A DNA stretch of 44,250 bases, taken from positions 1-44,250 of the forward strand of contig JAJDOI010000061.1 in the NCBI GenBank assembly GCA_022340245.1. Reading direction: 5' to 3'. A model generated the notes under the pieces. It was not told the origin of the DNA. It did no database searches and saw nothing but the letters and a program-made list of their open reading frames with translations. Every line of letters starts with the position of its first letter. The first letter of the stretch is position 1. Below are positions 22,660-32,305 of this stretch, piece after piece. This stretch comes from Thiogranum sp. (GTDB lineage: Bacteria > Pseudomonadota > Gammaproteobacteria > DSM-19610). Both the position numbers and the translations under genes were made by a program.

Positions 22660-23829
22660 TCAGGGTCTGGAAGCCCTGGTCAGGATCGGCGTATAGAGCG
22701 CCACAAACCCCGCGAACGCGATGATCCACAGCAACTGCGACAGCTCGATCCAGCGGTTGTAGAACTCGGGCAGCAAGGGCGGCAACAGTACGCGCACCAG
22801 CGCGGCGACCAGCAGGAGCAGCAGGAACCATGGCATTAGCCGCGGCGGTTCATGGATACTGCGACCCGTATGGCCGAGCGACACGCGTGTCATCATGCTC
22901 AGGGTCATCACACCGATACCGCCCACCGCAAAGGCGTGCAGGGCGGGCAGGCGCAGGCTGTCGAGCCACAGGCCGGCGGCAAACAGCAGGAAGCCCGCGG
23001 TGATAAAAAGGTAGGCCAGGTACAGGCTCCACAACAGCGGCCTGCGCCAGATGCCGGGCGTGTACCAGCCCGCCAGGCGGTAAGCATGAAGCGCAAACAG
23101 CGCGCCGGCGAGCGCCGCGGCCAGTGCGCGGTTGTCGCTGAAGACCTCGGCTACGAAAAACACCAGGAAGAGCACCAGCGCGGCGATGTCCACGCGGCCG
23201 GAATTGCGCAACGCCACGGGTTCGTCCAGGCCGCGTTCAATGAAAAACGGAATCAGCCGGCGGCTCATGGCGAGGATCAGCCCGATGACCAGATAGAAGC
23301 CGGTGTAAAGGCCCCAGCGGACCCCGTGTTCGAGATAGCCCAATACGCCGAGGTAGAACACCAGGTTGCCCGTACCGATCAACGCCAGTTTGGCTATGAT
23401 GCCAATTTGCTGCCACTGCCGCTTGCGCACGATGGGCACTGTGACGGCGATGACCAGATACAGGCAGAACAGGGTGTCGGCCGGGGCCGACCAGGCAATA
23501 CCGAGGTTCGGCACGTAGAAGGCCGCTCTGGCCGTCAGCCACAGCAGCAACAGTAGCAGCAGCGGCGTGCCGCGCAGGGTCTGCAGGCCGGTCCAGTTGC
23601 TGACCGCGGTCAGCAGGAAACCGGCGATGACCGCCAGCGTGTAACCGTAGACCATTTCGTGGGCGTGCCAGATCGTGGCCTGCAGACCGGCAAAGCCCGC
23701 CTGCAGGCCGAAGGCGAACACACCGAACCACACGCTCATGGCGAATACCGCATAGCCGGTGGCGGCGAGGAAAAACGGCCGGAAGCCGAGCGAGAAAAGC
23801 GGTATCGACAACACCATGGGTTTGCTCAT
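22660..23829 (-). CDS. nnrS: NnrS-family heme/copper membrane protein
   Basis: 389 residues from ATG 23829, about 12 membrane helices. The start holds SLGFRPFF (13-20), followed by ATIWHAHEMVYGY with H55 and H57, the family hallmark. NnrS proteins are linked to nitric-oxide metabolism and protect cells against nitrosative stress. It lies four bases downstream of norD, so it is the last gene of the norQ-norD unit. The longer open frame to 23859 overlaps norD and is unlikely. Confidence 0.93.
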   Translation of the reverse strand: MSKPMVLSIPLFSLGFRPFFLAATGYAVFAMSVWFGVFAFGLQAGFAGLQATIWHAHEMVYGYTLAVIAGFLLTAVSNWTGLQTLRGTPLLLLLLLWLTARAAFYVPNLGIAWSAPADTLFCLYLVIAVTVPIVRKRQWQQIGIIAKLALIGTGNLVFYLGVLGYLEHGVRWGLYTGFYLVIGLILAMSRRLIPFFIERGLDEPVALRNSGRVDIAALVLFLVFFVAEVFSDNRALAAALAGALFALHAYRLAGWYTPGIWRRPLLWSLYLAYLFITAGFLLFAAGLWLDSLRLPALHAFAVGGIGVMTLSMMTRVSLGHTGRSIHEPPRLMPWFLLLLLVAALVRVLLPPLLPEFYNRWIELSQLLWIIAFAGFVALYTPILTRASRP

Positions 23830-23833
23830 ACGG

Positions 23834-25672
23834 TCATCCCTGCAGGGTAAGCCTGGCATACAGGGTGGGCAGCAGACCCGGCAGTTGCGACGGGTTGTGA
23901 ATCACCGCGTAGCCGTTCGGTCCGAACAGGTGCGGCAGGTAATCGTTGCCTTGCGGGTCGATGGTGATGCAGAACGGTTGCAGGCCCTGGCGCCGCGCGG
24001 CGCGCACTGCGTGGCGGGTATCCTCGATACCGTAGCGCCCCTCGTACTGGTCGAGATCGTTGGGCTTGCCGTCGGTGAGCAGCAGCAACAGCCGGTGGCT
24101 GGACGGTTGCGCGGCCAGCAGCTCGGTGGCATGGCGAACCGCGGCGCCGAGCCGGGTGTAGTAACCGGGCTTGATGGCGAGGATGCGCCCGCGCGTCGTC
24201 GCCGTGTAGCGTTCCTCGAATGGTTTCAGTGTGTGGAAGCGGATCGGGTCGCGCTTGCGGCTGGAAAAACCGTACAGCGCGAAGCGGTCGCCGCCGGCAT
24301 CCAGCGCTTCGCTGAACAGCAGCAGACTGTCGCGGATGACATCGATGACGCGGTGCTGGTCGTTGATCCAGGTATCCGTGGACAGCGACAGGTCCGCGAG
24401 CAGCAGGCAGGCGAGATCGCGTTCGCCGTTGCGCAGATCGCGGTACAGGCCATCTGCGTCGCGCCGCGCGCCGGCGCGACGGTCGGCGCTGAAACGCAGA
24501 TAGGCATCGATATCGATGTCCTGCCCCTCGGCCTGCCCGCGCTGCCAGCGGCGCGCGGGCGCCAGCGCCTGGAACTGACGCCGCAGGCGGCGCGCCGGCG
24601 CTGCCAGGTGGGCGGGCAGGCCCGCCGCGGCGGCGGTTCGGCTCAGCAGTGACACCACCCGGCAGCGGTTCGGCAGCAGGCACTGTTTGCGCCAGTCCCA
24701 CTCCGGCAAACGGATGCCATCGTGCAGCACCAGGTCGTCTTCCGCGGCGCCGGGCAGGTCGAGATCGAAACGCAGGCTGCTGGCGGTGTTGCCGCGATCG
24801 CGCGACAGTGCCAGCTGCTCCAGGTCGCGGGCCACGGCCTCGGCCCGCGCGCTGTCGTCTTCGTCCTCGCTGCCTCGGTCAACGCGTACGTATTCGCCCC
24901 AGCTGAGAATGTTCTCCATACGGATGGTGATCAGCCCGCGGTCGCTGTCGACCGGTTCGGTGTATGCGGCCCGCCGCCGGGCAAGGTCGGTGATGTCGCG
25001 TGTCTGATTGCTGTGCGCGTCGCCGTCGGGCTGTGGCGTGGCGCCCTGCGCGGCCGTCGTTACCGGCGGATCGGGATGCAGCCACAGTACCACCGGCTGC
25101 GGCAGGCGCCGCGCGTCAGGCAGTAATGCCACGCTGCCGGGATCGAGCAGAGCCGAACGAATGGCCAGTTCGCGCCGGGCCTCGCTCGCGGGCAGCCGTT
25201 GCGGGTCGGGCCGCCTTGCAAGATGGGCATGGCACAGGCGGTGATAGCGTGCTGCCAGTCCGGGATAGCGGCGCAGGGTGCGACGGGTAAGCGCCTGGCT
25301 GTGAGTGAACCAGTTGTCGTCGGCGCTGGTTTCGCAGGCCCCGAGGGCCGCGAGCCAGAAGTACAGATCGCGGTTGAGGCGGGTGTCGTCAAAGGCGTTG
25401 ATGCTTGGTGGCAGCCGCAGGCTGCGCGTGTCGCGCCAGGCCAGCTCGGTGTGCGTGCCGAGGCCGGCAAGCCGCTGCAACCAGCCGCGCCGGCTGTGCC
25501 AGGCGGTGGCTTCCCCGGGCTCCAGCTGCAGTCCGCCGTCGCCACCCAGGGCGCGGAAGAACACCCCGAGCACCGGCGCGATGTCGTTCAGCTGCACCGT
25601 GGCTGCGCGGTTGCCGTTGTCCGCGACGCGGGTGATCAGTCTATGCCAGAGTGCGCCGACCTGTTCTTCCAT
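23834..25672 (-). CDS. norD: Nitric oxide reductase activation protein NorD
   Basis: 612 residues from ATG 25672; in-frame sequence upstream lies in the polyferredoxin gene. The C-terminal third is a von Willebrand A domain with the MIDAS motif D427-L-S-L-S431 and LLTDGKPND near 532-540; the N-terminal part is mostly helical. NorD works with the AAA+ ATPase NorQ to load the non-heme iron into NorB. It lies between the polyferredoxin (5 bp) and nnrS (4 bp). This MoxR/VWA pairing supports the call even though norQ is two genes away. Confidence 0.95.
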   Translation of the reverse strand: MEEQVGALWHRLITRVADNGNRAATVQLNDIAPVLGVFFRALGGDGGLQLEPGEATAWHSRRGWLQRLAGLGTHTELAWRDTRSLRLPPSINAFDDTRLNRDLYFWLAALGACETSADDNWFTHSQALTRRTLRRYPGLAARYHRLCHAHLARRPDPQRLPASEARRELAIRSALLDPGSVALLPDARRLPQPVVLWLHPDPPVTTAAQGATPQPDGDAHSNQTRDITDLARRRAAYTEPVDSDRGLITIRMENILSWGEYVRVDRGSEDEDDSARAEAVARDLEQLALSRDRGNTASSLRFDLDLPGAAEDDLVLHDGIRLPEWDWRKQCLLPNRCRVVSLLSRTAAAAGLPAHLAAPARRLRRQFQALAPARRWQRGQAEGQDIDIDAYLRFSADRRAGARRDADGLYRDLRNGERDLACLLLADLSLSTDTWINDQHRVIDVIRDSLLLFSEALDAGGDRFALYGFSSRKRDPIRFHTLKPFEERYTATTRGRILAIKPGYYTRLGAAVRHATELLAAQPSSHRLLLLLTDGKPNDLDQYEGRYGIEDTRHAVRAARRQGLQPFCITIDPQGNDYLPHLFGPNGYAVIHNPSQLPGLLPTLYARLTLQG

Positions 25673-25677
25673 GCCAG

Positions 25678-26700
25678 TCAGCCGCCGGCCTGCAGTCGCT
25701 GTTGTGGCCGGTGGCGATCCGGCGGGCTCCCGCTTTGCCTCGGCTGTGCGGTGTTGCCGAAGCAATCGTGTCCATCCCTGGAGGGCTGTCCACCGACCAC
25801 GGGCAGCGCGCATTCGCCGTCCACCCAGTCGAGCAGGCTGCGCGCACGCTCGCCCCCCTGTACCTGGGTGCAGGCCGAAATGCATTCGCCGCACTCGGTG
25901 CAGGTAAACATCTTGCGCTTAAGCGTGCGCGGCTTGAGGCGCATCGGGCAGGCGTTGTCGCAGGCATTGTTGCAACTCTTGCAGGCGCGTGCGCGACGCG
26001 TATCGAAGCCGACCACCATGGCCTTGTGGTTGGCCATCCACGCCAGACTCTGGAACAGGCCGACGGCACAGGCAAAGCGGCAGAACAGGTGGCGAGCCAG
26101 CAGAAACTCCACGGTGAAGGCCGTGGTGCCGATGCCGAGGAACAGACTCTGGTTACGCGTCAACTCGCCGCTGAGCAGGTTGGGGTAGATCTCGGCGGGT
26201 GGCAGCAGGTAGGTCAGCAGCACCAGTGCCCAGAGAAAGGCGAAGCCGATAACGGCGATGAGCGTCGGCACCCAGAAACGCCGGTCGGGTTGCAGCCGGC
26301 GGCCATCGGGCAGTTGTTCGGGCAGCGGTCTGGGTTCCCACAGGCTGGGTTTGCCGCTGGCGCGGCGCATGAGGCGGTTGATGGTCTCGACCACCGAGAA
26401 GTGCGGGCACAGCCAGCCGCAATACAGCCGGCCATAGCGCCAGCCGACCCACAACAGCAGACCGGCGACGGCGAACAACGGCAGGAAGCCGCGCAACACG
26501 ACGTTCAGCACGGCTTGCCAGCTGGCCGCTTCGCCGGCGAGAAAGGCGTCGATGCCCAGCGTCCAGTCTTGCCCGAACAATATGAAATGGCCGCGTGTCA
26601 GGTCGAGGCGTAACAGGTCGAGAGGCGGTGCCAGCACGAACAGGGCAAAAAACCCTGCCTGAAACCAGCGGCGCCGGCGCTGCAATCCGGTAGCGCTCAT
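25678..26700 (-). CDS. NapH/CcoG-like 4Fe-4S membrane polyferredoxin
   Basis: 340 residues. About 4-5 membrane helices carry the paired motifs C94-G-W-L-C98-P and C207-R-F-A-C211, found in NosR, NapH and CcoG proteins. Two ferredoxin-type clusters follow: C240-x2-C243-x3-C247-x3-C251-P and C267-x2-C270-x2-C273-x3-C277. The second lacks the usual final CP. It would pass electrons at the inner membrane. The ATG overlaps the stop of the Tic20-like gene as ATGA (26697-26700). Its position between norQ and norD suggests a job in electron supply to, or maturation of, NorCB (inference). It is not a complete NosR: no FMN domain is present. Confidence 0.88.
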   Translation of the reverse strand: MSATGLQRRRRWFQAGFFALFVLAPPLDLLRLDLTRGHFILFGQDWTLGIDAFLAGEAASWQAVLNVVLRGFLPLFAVAGLLLWVGWRYGRLYCGWLCPHFSVVETINRLMRRASGKPSLWEPRPLPEQLPDGRRLQPDRRFWVPTLIAVIGFAFLWALVLLTYLLPPAEIYPNLLSGELTRNQSLFLGIGTTAFTVEFLLARHLFCRFACAVGLFQSLAWMANHKAMVVGFDTRRARACKSCNNACDNACPMRLKPRTLKRKMFTCTECGECISACTQVQGGERARSLLDWVDGECALPVVGGQPSRDGHDCFGNTAQPRQSGSPPDRHRPQQRLQAGG

Positions 26701-27122
26701 GGCTGCATGCCCCGCGGGCAGCCGTCGGGCAGCGGTCGGCCCACCAGTGGGTAACGCCAGCATTGTCCCGCCAGTGCCCGCGCCAGGCCGATGGCACCGC
26801 ACACCACCAGGGTGGAATGCGCCAGTGTGAAATACAGGATGAGAACGATCCAGGTGTGCGTGGTGTGGTACCCGCCCAGCGTGAGGATGAGCAGATTGAC
26901 GACCACCAGCAGCAGGCCGGCCCACAGGCTGGCCGATAACGTCTGCGACAGGTGCGCCGCCGCCAGCGGTGGGGCGCTGGCGTGGCGCCTGGCATAGAGC
27001 AAGGCAAGCGCCAGGAAGGCGAGCCCCGGTGCCAGCAGCAGGTTTGCCAGGTACAGGGACTCCGCGGTAACGGCGAGCATCATGCCGGTCGGGTCCGTGT
27101 CGCTGTCATCCGAGACTGGCAT
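26697..27122 (-). CDS. Tic20/DUF4870-like small membrane protein
   Basis: 141 residues with four membrane helices (about 20-42, 56-78, 83-103, 105-125) and the C-terminal WRYPLVGRPL segment, which recalls the YP-x-I motif ending DUF4870/Tic20-like proteins. The start at 27122 overlaps norQ by 17 bp; ATGs at 27083 and 27080 are alternatives. The stop overlaps the polyferredoxin start (ATGA). The tight packing between norQ and the polyferredoxin points to a shared function, probably as membrane partner of the polyferredoxin. The family match is tentative. Confidence 0.7.
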   Translation of the reverse strand: MPVSDDSDTDPTGMMLAVTAESLYLANLLLAPGLAFLALALLYARRHASAPPLAAAHLSQTLSASLWAGLLLVVVNLLILTLGGYHTTHTWIVLILYFTLAHSTLVVCGAIGLARALAGQCWRYPLVGRPLPDGCPRGMQP

Positions 27123-27918
27123 CGATCACTTCACGCAGCGCGCCGATGGTTTCCGGATCGTCGCTTAGTGGTTCCACCAGGGCCGCAATACAGGCCTCGC
27201 GCAGGTCGAAGCCGTTCTGTATCAGGCGGGCCGCGTAGACCAGCAGGCGGGTGGACGCGGCTTCTTCGAGGTCGTGATCCTTTAGCGCGCGCAGCGCAAC
27301 GGCCAGGCCCACCAGGCGTTCGGCCAGTATACGGTCGATGCCGGTTTCACCGCAGACGATGTCGCTCTCCAGGGCCGGGCCGGGGAAGTCGAAACTCATG
27401 GCTATGAAGCGTTGCCGGGTGGAGGGTTTCAGGGTCTTCAGCAGGTTCTGGTAACCCGGGTTATAGGAGACCACCAGCATGAAGCCGGGCGGCGCCTGCA
27501 GGGTTTCGCCGGTGCGTTCCAGCGGCAGCATGCGGCGGTCATCGGTGAGCGGGTGCAGCACCACGGTGGTGTCCTTTCGGGCTTCCACCACCTCGTCGAG
27601 GTAACAGATGGCGCCGTCGCGGACTGCGCGGGTCAACGGTCCGTCGCTCCAGAAGGTGCCGCTGTCGCCGATCAGGTGCCGGCCCACCAGGTCGGCGGCG
27701 GTCAGGTCATCGTGGCAGGCCACGGTGTACAGGGGGCGACCCAGTCGCGCTGCCATGTGCTGGACAAAGCGCGTCTTGCCGCAACCGGTAGGCCCCTTGA
27801 TCATCACCGGCAGCTGGCGTTGCCAGGCGTGCTGGAACAGCGCGACCTCGTTGCCTTGCGGGCGGTAGAACGGCAGCAGCGTATCGCCCGGTGTTTTCAA
27901 CTGTGTCTGCATGTCCAT
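27106..27918 (-). CDS. norQ: NorQ, AAA+ ATPase of the CbbQ/NirQ/NorQ family
   Basis: 270 residues from ATG 27918 (27912 also possible). Walker A is GPTGCGKT (42-49) and Walker B is ICYLDE with D108-E109; GRHLIGDSGTFWSDGPL is typical of the MoxR/NorQ branch. NorQ assembles with NorD to activate NorCB. The open frame continues to 27948, but that part runs into the REP element. It is separated from norB by a REP palindrome and a hairpin, so it may be transcribed less strongly or from its own promoter. Confidence 0.95.
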   Translation of the reverse strand: MDMQTQLKTPGDTLLPFYRPQGNEVALFQHAWQRQLPVMIKGPTGCGKTRFVQHMAARLGRPLYTVACHDDLTAADLVGRHLIGDSGTFWSDGPLTRAVRDGAICYLDEVVEARKDTTVVLHPLTDDRRMLPLERTGETLQAPPGFMLVVSYNPGYQNLLKTLKPSTRQRFIAMSFDFPGPALESDIVCGETGIDRILAERLVGLAVALRALKDHDLEEAASTRLLVYAARLIQNGFDLREACIAALVEPLSDDPETIGALREVIDASLG

Positions 27919-27949
27919 AGTACTTACGCTCGTCTCTGTGATCCGCATG

Positions 27950-28029
27950 GTAGGTTGGGCTGAGCGCAGCGAAGCCCAACGTTACGCGACACCGGCCTGT
28001 TGGGCTTCGCTGCGCTCAGCCCAACCTAC
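27950..28029. repeat. REP-like palindromic element, copy 2
   Basis: Arms 27950-27980 and 27999-28029 are perfect inverted copies of 31 bp with an 18-bp spacer, and match the arms of the element at 22468-22577 base for base. It lies between norB and norQ in the same transcript direction, where it could stabilise the norCB mRNA or stop transcription in part. Confidence 0.92.
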
Positions 28030-28048
28030 GTCAGCCCAGCTTGCGCTC

Positions 28049-28075
28049 GTCCCTCTCACAGAGTGGGAGAGGGAC
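28049..28075 (-). terminator. Hairpin after norB
   Basis: GTCCCTCTC (28049-28057) and GAGAGGGAC (28067-28075) form a perfect 9-bp stem 9 nt after the norB stop on the minus strand. No T-run follows, but the stem and the adjacent REP would slow or stop polymerase. Confidence 0.5.
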
Positions 28076-28084
28076 TGACGCCGC

Positions 28085-29497
<1,413 letters not shown>

Positions 29498-29929
29498 TTA
29501 ACCCTGGATATTCGGCGGCCAGCCGCCAGCGTTGATTTCCGAGCTGTACTTGAGGAACTCGGCGATGGCGTCGAGCTGCTCGTCGGTGAAATTGAACTGG
29601 GGCATGCTGCGCCGCCCCGGTATGCCGTCCTTCGGCCGGCTCTTGATGAAGGCGATGATGCCCTCCTTGCCGCCCAGCCGTTTGTAGGCGTTGCCGAGTT
29701 CCGGGGCGAAATAGGCGCCCTCGCCGAGCAGGGTGTGGCAACCGATACAGTCGTTCTTCTCCCAGAGTTTCTTGCCCAGTGCGACGGTCTCGGTGAGGTT
29801 GGCACGATTGTCGCGTTTGGGTATCGCAGACGTCGTGTCGAAGGTCAGTCCGAGAAACACCAGGATGAAGAACAGGCTGCCACCGTAGAAGATGTTGCGC
29901 GCCATCGCCTTGGTAAACGTTTGTGCCAT
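29498..29929 (-). CDS. norC: Nitric oxide reductase cytochrome c subunit NorC
   Basis: 143 residues. A single N-terminal membrane anchor (about 13-31) is followed by a periplasmic monoheme domain with C61-I-G-C64-H65 and a likely axial Met109 (RRSMPQF). It delivers electrons to NorB. AGAGGATCC precedes the ATG. A FNR/DNR box is centred 67 nt from the ATG; an activator at -41.5 would put the start at about 29955, with TCAAAT as the -10. It leads the norCB transcript. Confidence 0.97.
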   Translation of the reverse strand: MAQTFTKAMARNIFYGGSLFFILVFLGLTFDTTSAIPKRDNRANLTETVALGKKLWEKNDCIGCHTLLGEGAYFAPELGNAYKRLGGKEGIIAFIKSRPKDGIPGRRSMPQFNFTDEQLDAIAEFLKYSSEINAGGWPPNIQG

Positions 29930-29989
29930 GATAGGATCCTCTGCTGGTTGGGCCTGGGACTATTTGACACACGGAATTGCCCGGCCACC

Positions 29990-30003
29990 TTGACTTTCAT
30001 CAA
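29990..30003. promoter_or_regulatory. DNR/FNR box between norC and dnr
   Basis: TTGACTTTCATCAA fits TTGAY-N4-ATCAA. It suits activation of norC, but it lies only 23 nt before the dnr ATG, too close for class II activation there. Autorepression of dnr is possible. Confidence 0.8.
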
Positions 30004-30026
30004 GCGGGTGCCGAGGATGCACAGCT

Positions 30027-30755
30027 ATGATCGAAGACCTGAAAAAAGGCCTGCTGTTTTCGCACCTTGGCGAGGAACAGCTGCAGCGCGTGGCGAAAGG
30101 CGCGCGCCGCGTGGCGCTCGCCGAAGGCGAGTCGCTGTTCGAGCAGGGCGAGCGCGCCGACCGCTTCTACCTGCTGCTCCGGGGGCAGGTCAAGCTGTAC
30201 CGGCTGTCGCCCGCGGGCAACGAAAAAGTCATCGAGGTGGTCACGCCCGGCAGTACCTTTGCCGAGGCGCTGATGTTTCTCGACCGGCCCCACTACCCGG
30301 TAGGCGCCCAGGCGCTGTCCGCTGCCCAGCTGATCAGCGTCGACGCGCGCGACTTTGCCGCCATGCTGCGCAGTTCGGTCGACACCTGCTTCCTGCTGCT
30401 TGGCGACATGAGCCAGCGCCTGCGCGGTCTGCTGCGCGAAATCGACGACCTCAGCCTGCACAGCGCCACCTGCCGGGTCGCCGGCTATATCCTTGCGCAG
30501 GCAGCGGACGGTGTCGATGAATTCGAACTCAAGGTGCCCAAGCAGACGCTTGCGTCCCGGCTGTCGGTCAAGCCCGAGACCTTTTCACGCATCATCCGTA
30601 ACCTCAGCGAACAGGGCTATATCACCATGGAGGGTAACCGCGTGCGTATCATGCAGCCGGACGCCATGCGCGACGTGGCCGACGTCTGCGCCTTGCCGCA
30701 GGACGCGTTGCACGCGACTTTCATGTATCCCTGCCCGCCTAAAAAGCCTCAGTGA
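30027..30755 (+). CDS. dnr: DNR-type Crp/Fnr regulator
   Basis: 242 residues. The sensor domain is cyclic-nucleotide-like (about 10-120), with a dimerisation helix (about 125-150) and a winged helix at 150-215. The recognition helix carries E184-x2-S187-R188, the E-SR set that reads TTGAY half-sites. The N-terminal cysteine cluster of FNR is missing, so it belongs with DNR/NNR, which sense NO through heme. It sits between the nor and nir blocks, divergent from norC, and its stop overlaps the stop of nirN by 7 bp. Boxes matching its code are found at norC, nirS, nirI and the DUF2249 gene. Confidence 0.9.
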   Translation: MIEDLKKGLLFSHLGEEQLQRVAKGARRVALAEGESLFEQGERADRFYLLLRGQVKLYRLSPAGNEKVIEVVTPGSTFAEALMFLDRPHYPVGAQALSAAQLISVDARDFAAMLRSSVDTCFLLLGDMSQRLRGLLREIDDLSLHSATCRVAGYILAQAADGVDEFELKVPKQTLASRLSVKPETFSRIIRNLSEQGYITMEGNRVRIMQPDAMRDVADVCALPQDALHATFMYPCPPKKPQ

Positions 30756-32305
30756 CTGGTGCCGGCCGACAGGTGGGTCTTGTTGTAGACGTTGTACTTG
30801 CCTGACGGTTTGACCATCGGCAGGCGCTTGATCTCCTGCAGCGTGGCGGCGTCGTAGACCACCACCGCGCCGTCCATGTCCCAGATACTCAGCAGTGCAC
30901 GCCGGCCGTCCTTGTCGAACTCGACGTGGGCGGCGGTCTTGCCCGGTGCGGGGCGCAGGGTTTTGACGATCTCCAGGCTGCGCTTGTCGATGATGTGGAC
31001 CGCGTCGCGGTTGGGCCCGAAGAACACATCGACCCAGGCATAGGGGGTGTTCTCGTGGCTGCGCATGAAAAAGCCCGGACCAAGGGTCTTGATGCGTTTG
31101 ATGGTCTTCCAGGTCTGCATGTCGATGATACTGACTTCGCTGTTTTTCAGATTCGGCGTGGCCAGTACCGGTCGCCCCTGGTACTCCCAGGTGATGCCAG
31201 AACCCAGGTGCGGCATGCCGTCCAGCTCGAGTTCGGCGATCTTGCGGCCGAGGTCGAGGTTCACCACCTGGCCGTTGTTGGCGTTGCGCGCCGCGCCGAT
31301 CAGCAGCCGGTACGACGGATCGAAGAAGAAATCATCCAGGTAGTCGTCGAGCTGGATTCGGCGCACCGGGAAGCGCCCCTGCTGGCGTGCCACACCTTCG
31401 TCCATGCGGTAGTCGTGCATCGGACCGTTGTACACCGGCAGCGGATTGTCGTTGTAGGCGATTTCCCATACCTCGGGCAGATCCTTGAGCGCGGCGATGA
31501 AGCTGTGTCGCGGCGCGGCATCGTAGACGGCGCTGACCCGCGAGCTGTGGCCCTTGCCGTCGTTCGCCTCGATCAGCCTGATGGGGGACAGGTCGCGTGC
31601 GTCCAGCAGCAGCAGCGTATGCGGCAGGTAGTTGGCCACCATGACATAACGTCCATCGGAGGAGACCGCGAGATTGCGCGTGTTGATGCCGGCGCGCACT
31701 TCGGCGAGCAGCTTCAGGTTCCACATGTCGAACTTGCTGATCCAGCCATCGCGCGAGGCGAAGTAGACGTAACGCCCGTCCGGCGAATACTTGGGGCCGC
31801 CGTGCAGCGCGTAGTGGCTCTTGAAACGGTAAATAACCTCCATTTTGTCACCGTCCAGTACGCTGACGTGGTGGTCGCCGAGTTCGACCACCACGAACAT
31901 GTTCATGGGATCAGCCTGGTGCACCGGTTTCTCGGACAGCTCGCTGTCGGGTACCAGTATCTTGTGCGAGGCGCGTATTTCCGCCAGCCCCCAGGCTGGT
32001 ACGCTGTCGGGCGCGGTGAAAATGTAGGCGACCAGTGCCTTGATCGCCGCGGCACCCAGTTTGTCGCCGAACGCCGGCATCTGGGTGGCGGCGCGGCCCC
32101 GGGTAATCACCTTTTCGGCCTGCGCGGGTTTCAGCCGCCCGAGGTTTTCCGGCAGCAGCGCAGGTCCCATGCCGCCGAGGCGTTGTAGCCCGTGGCAACT
32201 CGCGCAGTGCTGCTGAAACAGCGCCGCGGGCGAGTCGCCAGCCGCGGATGCGATGCCGGACAGGCCGAATCCCGCGATCATCAGCAGGAGCAGGGTAGCT
32301 CTCAA
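30749..32305 (-). CDS. nirN: NirN, heme d1 dehydrogenase-type cytochrome
   Basis: 518 residues from a TTG start that overlaps the nirJ stop as TTGA (32302-32305). A Sec signal peptide (about 1-22, ending ASAAG) leads a c-type heme domain with C34-A-S-C37-H38 and then an eight-bladed d1-type propeller; H168 (YALHGG) is the likely d1 ligand. NirN oxidises dihydro-heme d1 in the last step of d1 synthesis and hands the cofactor to NirS in the periplasm. The frame stays open to 33049, but that part is antisense-like read-through of nirJ. The start rests on the signal peptide and the coupling. Confidence 0.93.
   Translation of the reverse strand: MRATLLLLMIAGFGLSGIASAAGDSPAALFQQHCASCHGLQRLGGMGPALLPENLGRLKPAQAEKVITRGRAATQMPAFGDKLGAAAIKALVAYIFTAPDSVPAWGLAEIRASHKILVPDSELSEKPVHQADPMNMFVVVELGDHHVSVLDGDKMEVIYRFKSHYALHGGPKYSPDGRYVYFASRDGWISKFDMWNLKLLAEVRAGINTRNLAVSSDGRYVMVANYLPHTLLLLDARDLSPIRLIEANDGKGHSSRVSAVYDAAPRHSFIAALKDLPEVWEIAYNDNPLPVYNGPMHDYRMDEGVARQQGRFPVRRIQLDDYLDDFFFDPSYRLLIGAARNANNGQVVNLDLGRKIAELELDGMPHLGSGITWEYQGRPVLATPNLKNSEVSIIDMQTWKTIKRIKTLGPGFFMRSHENTPYAWVDVFFGPNRDAVHIIDKRSLEIVKTLRPAPGKTAAHVEFDKDGRRALLSIWDMDGAVVVYDAATLQEIKRLPMVKPSGKYNVYNKTHLSAGTSH

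Noticed and set aside
22468-28029. The two repeats as a CRISPR array or insertion-sequence ends
   Set aside because: Only two copies, each an inverted pair with different spacers, 5.4 kb apart and with normal genes between; no cas or transposase gene.
30926-32188. A 420-codon plus-strand ORF opposite nirN
   Set aside because: Antisense shadow of NirN, with no recognisable motif.
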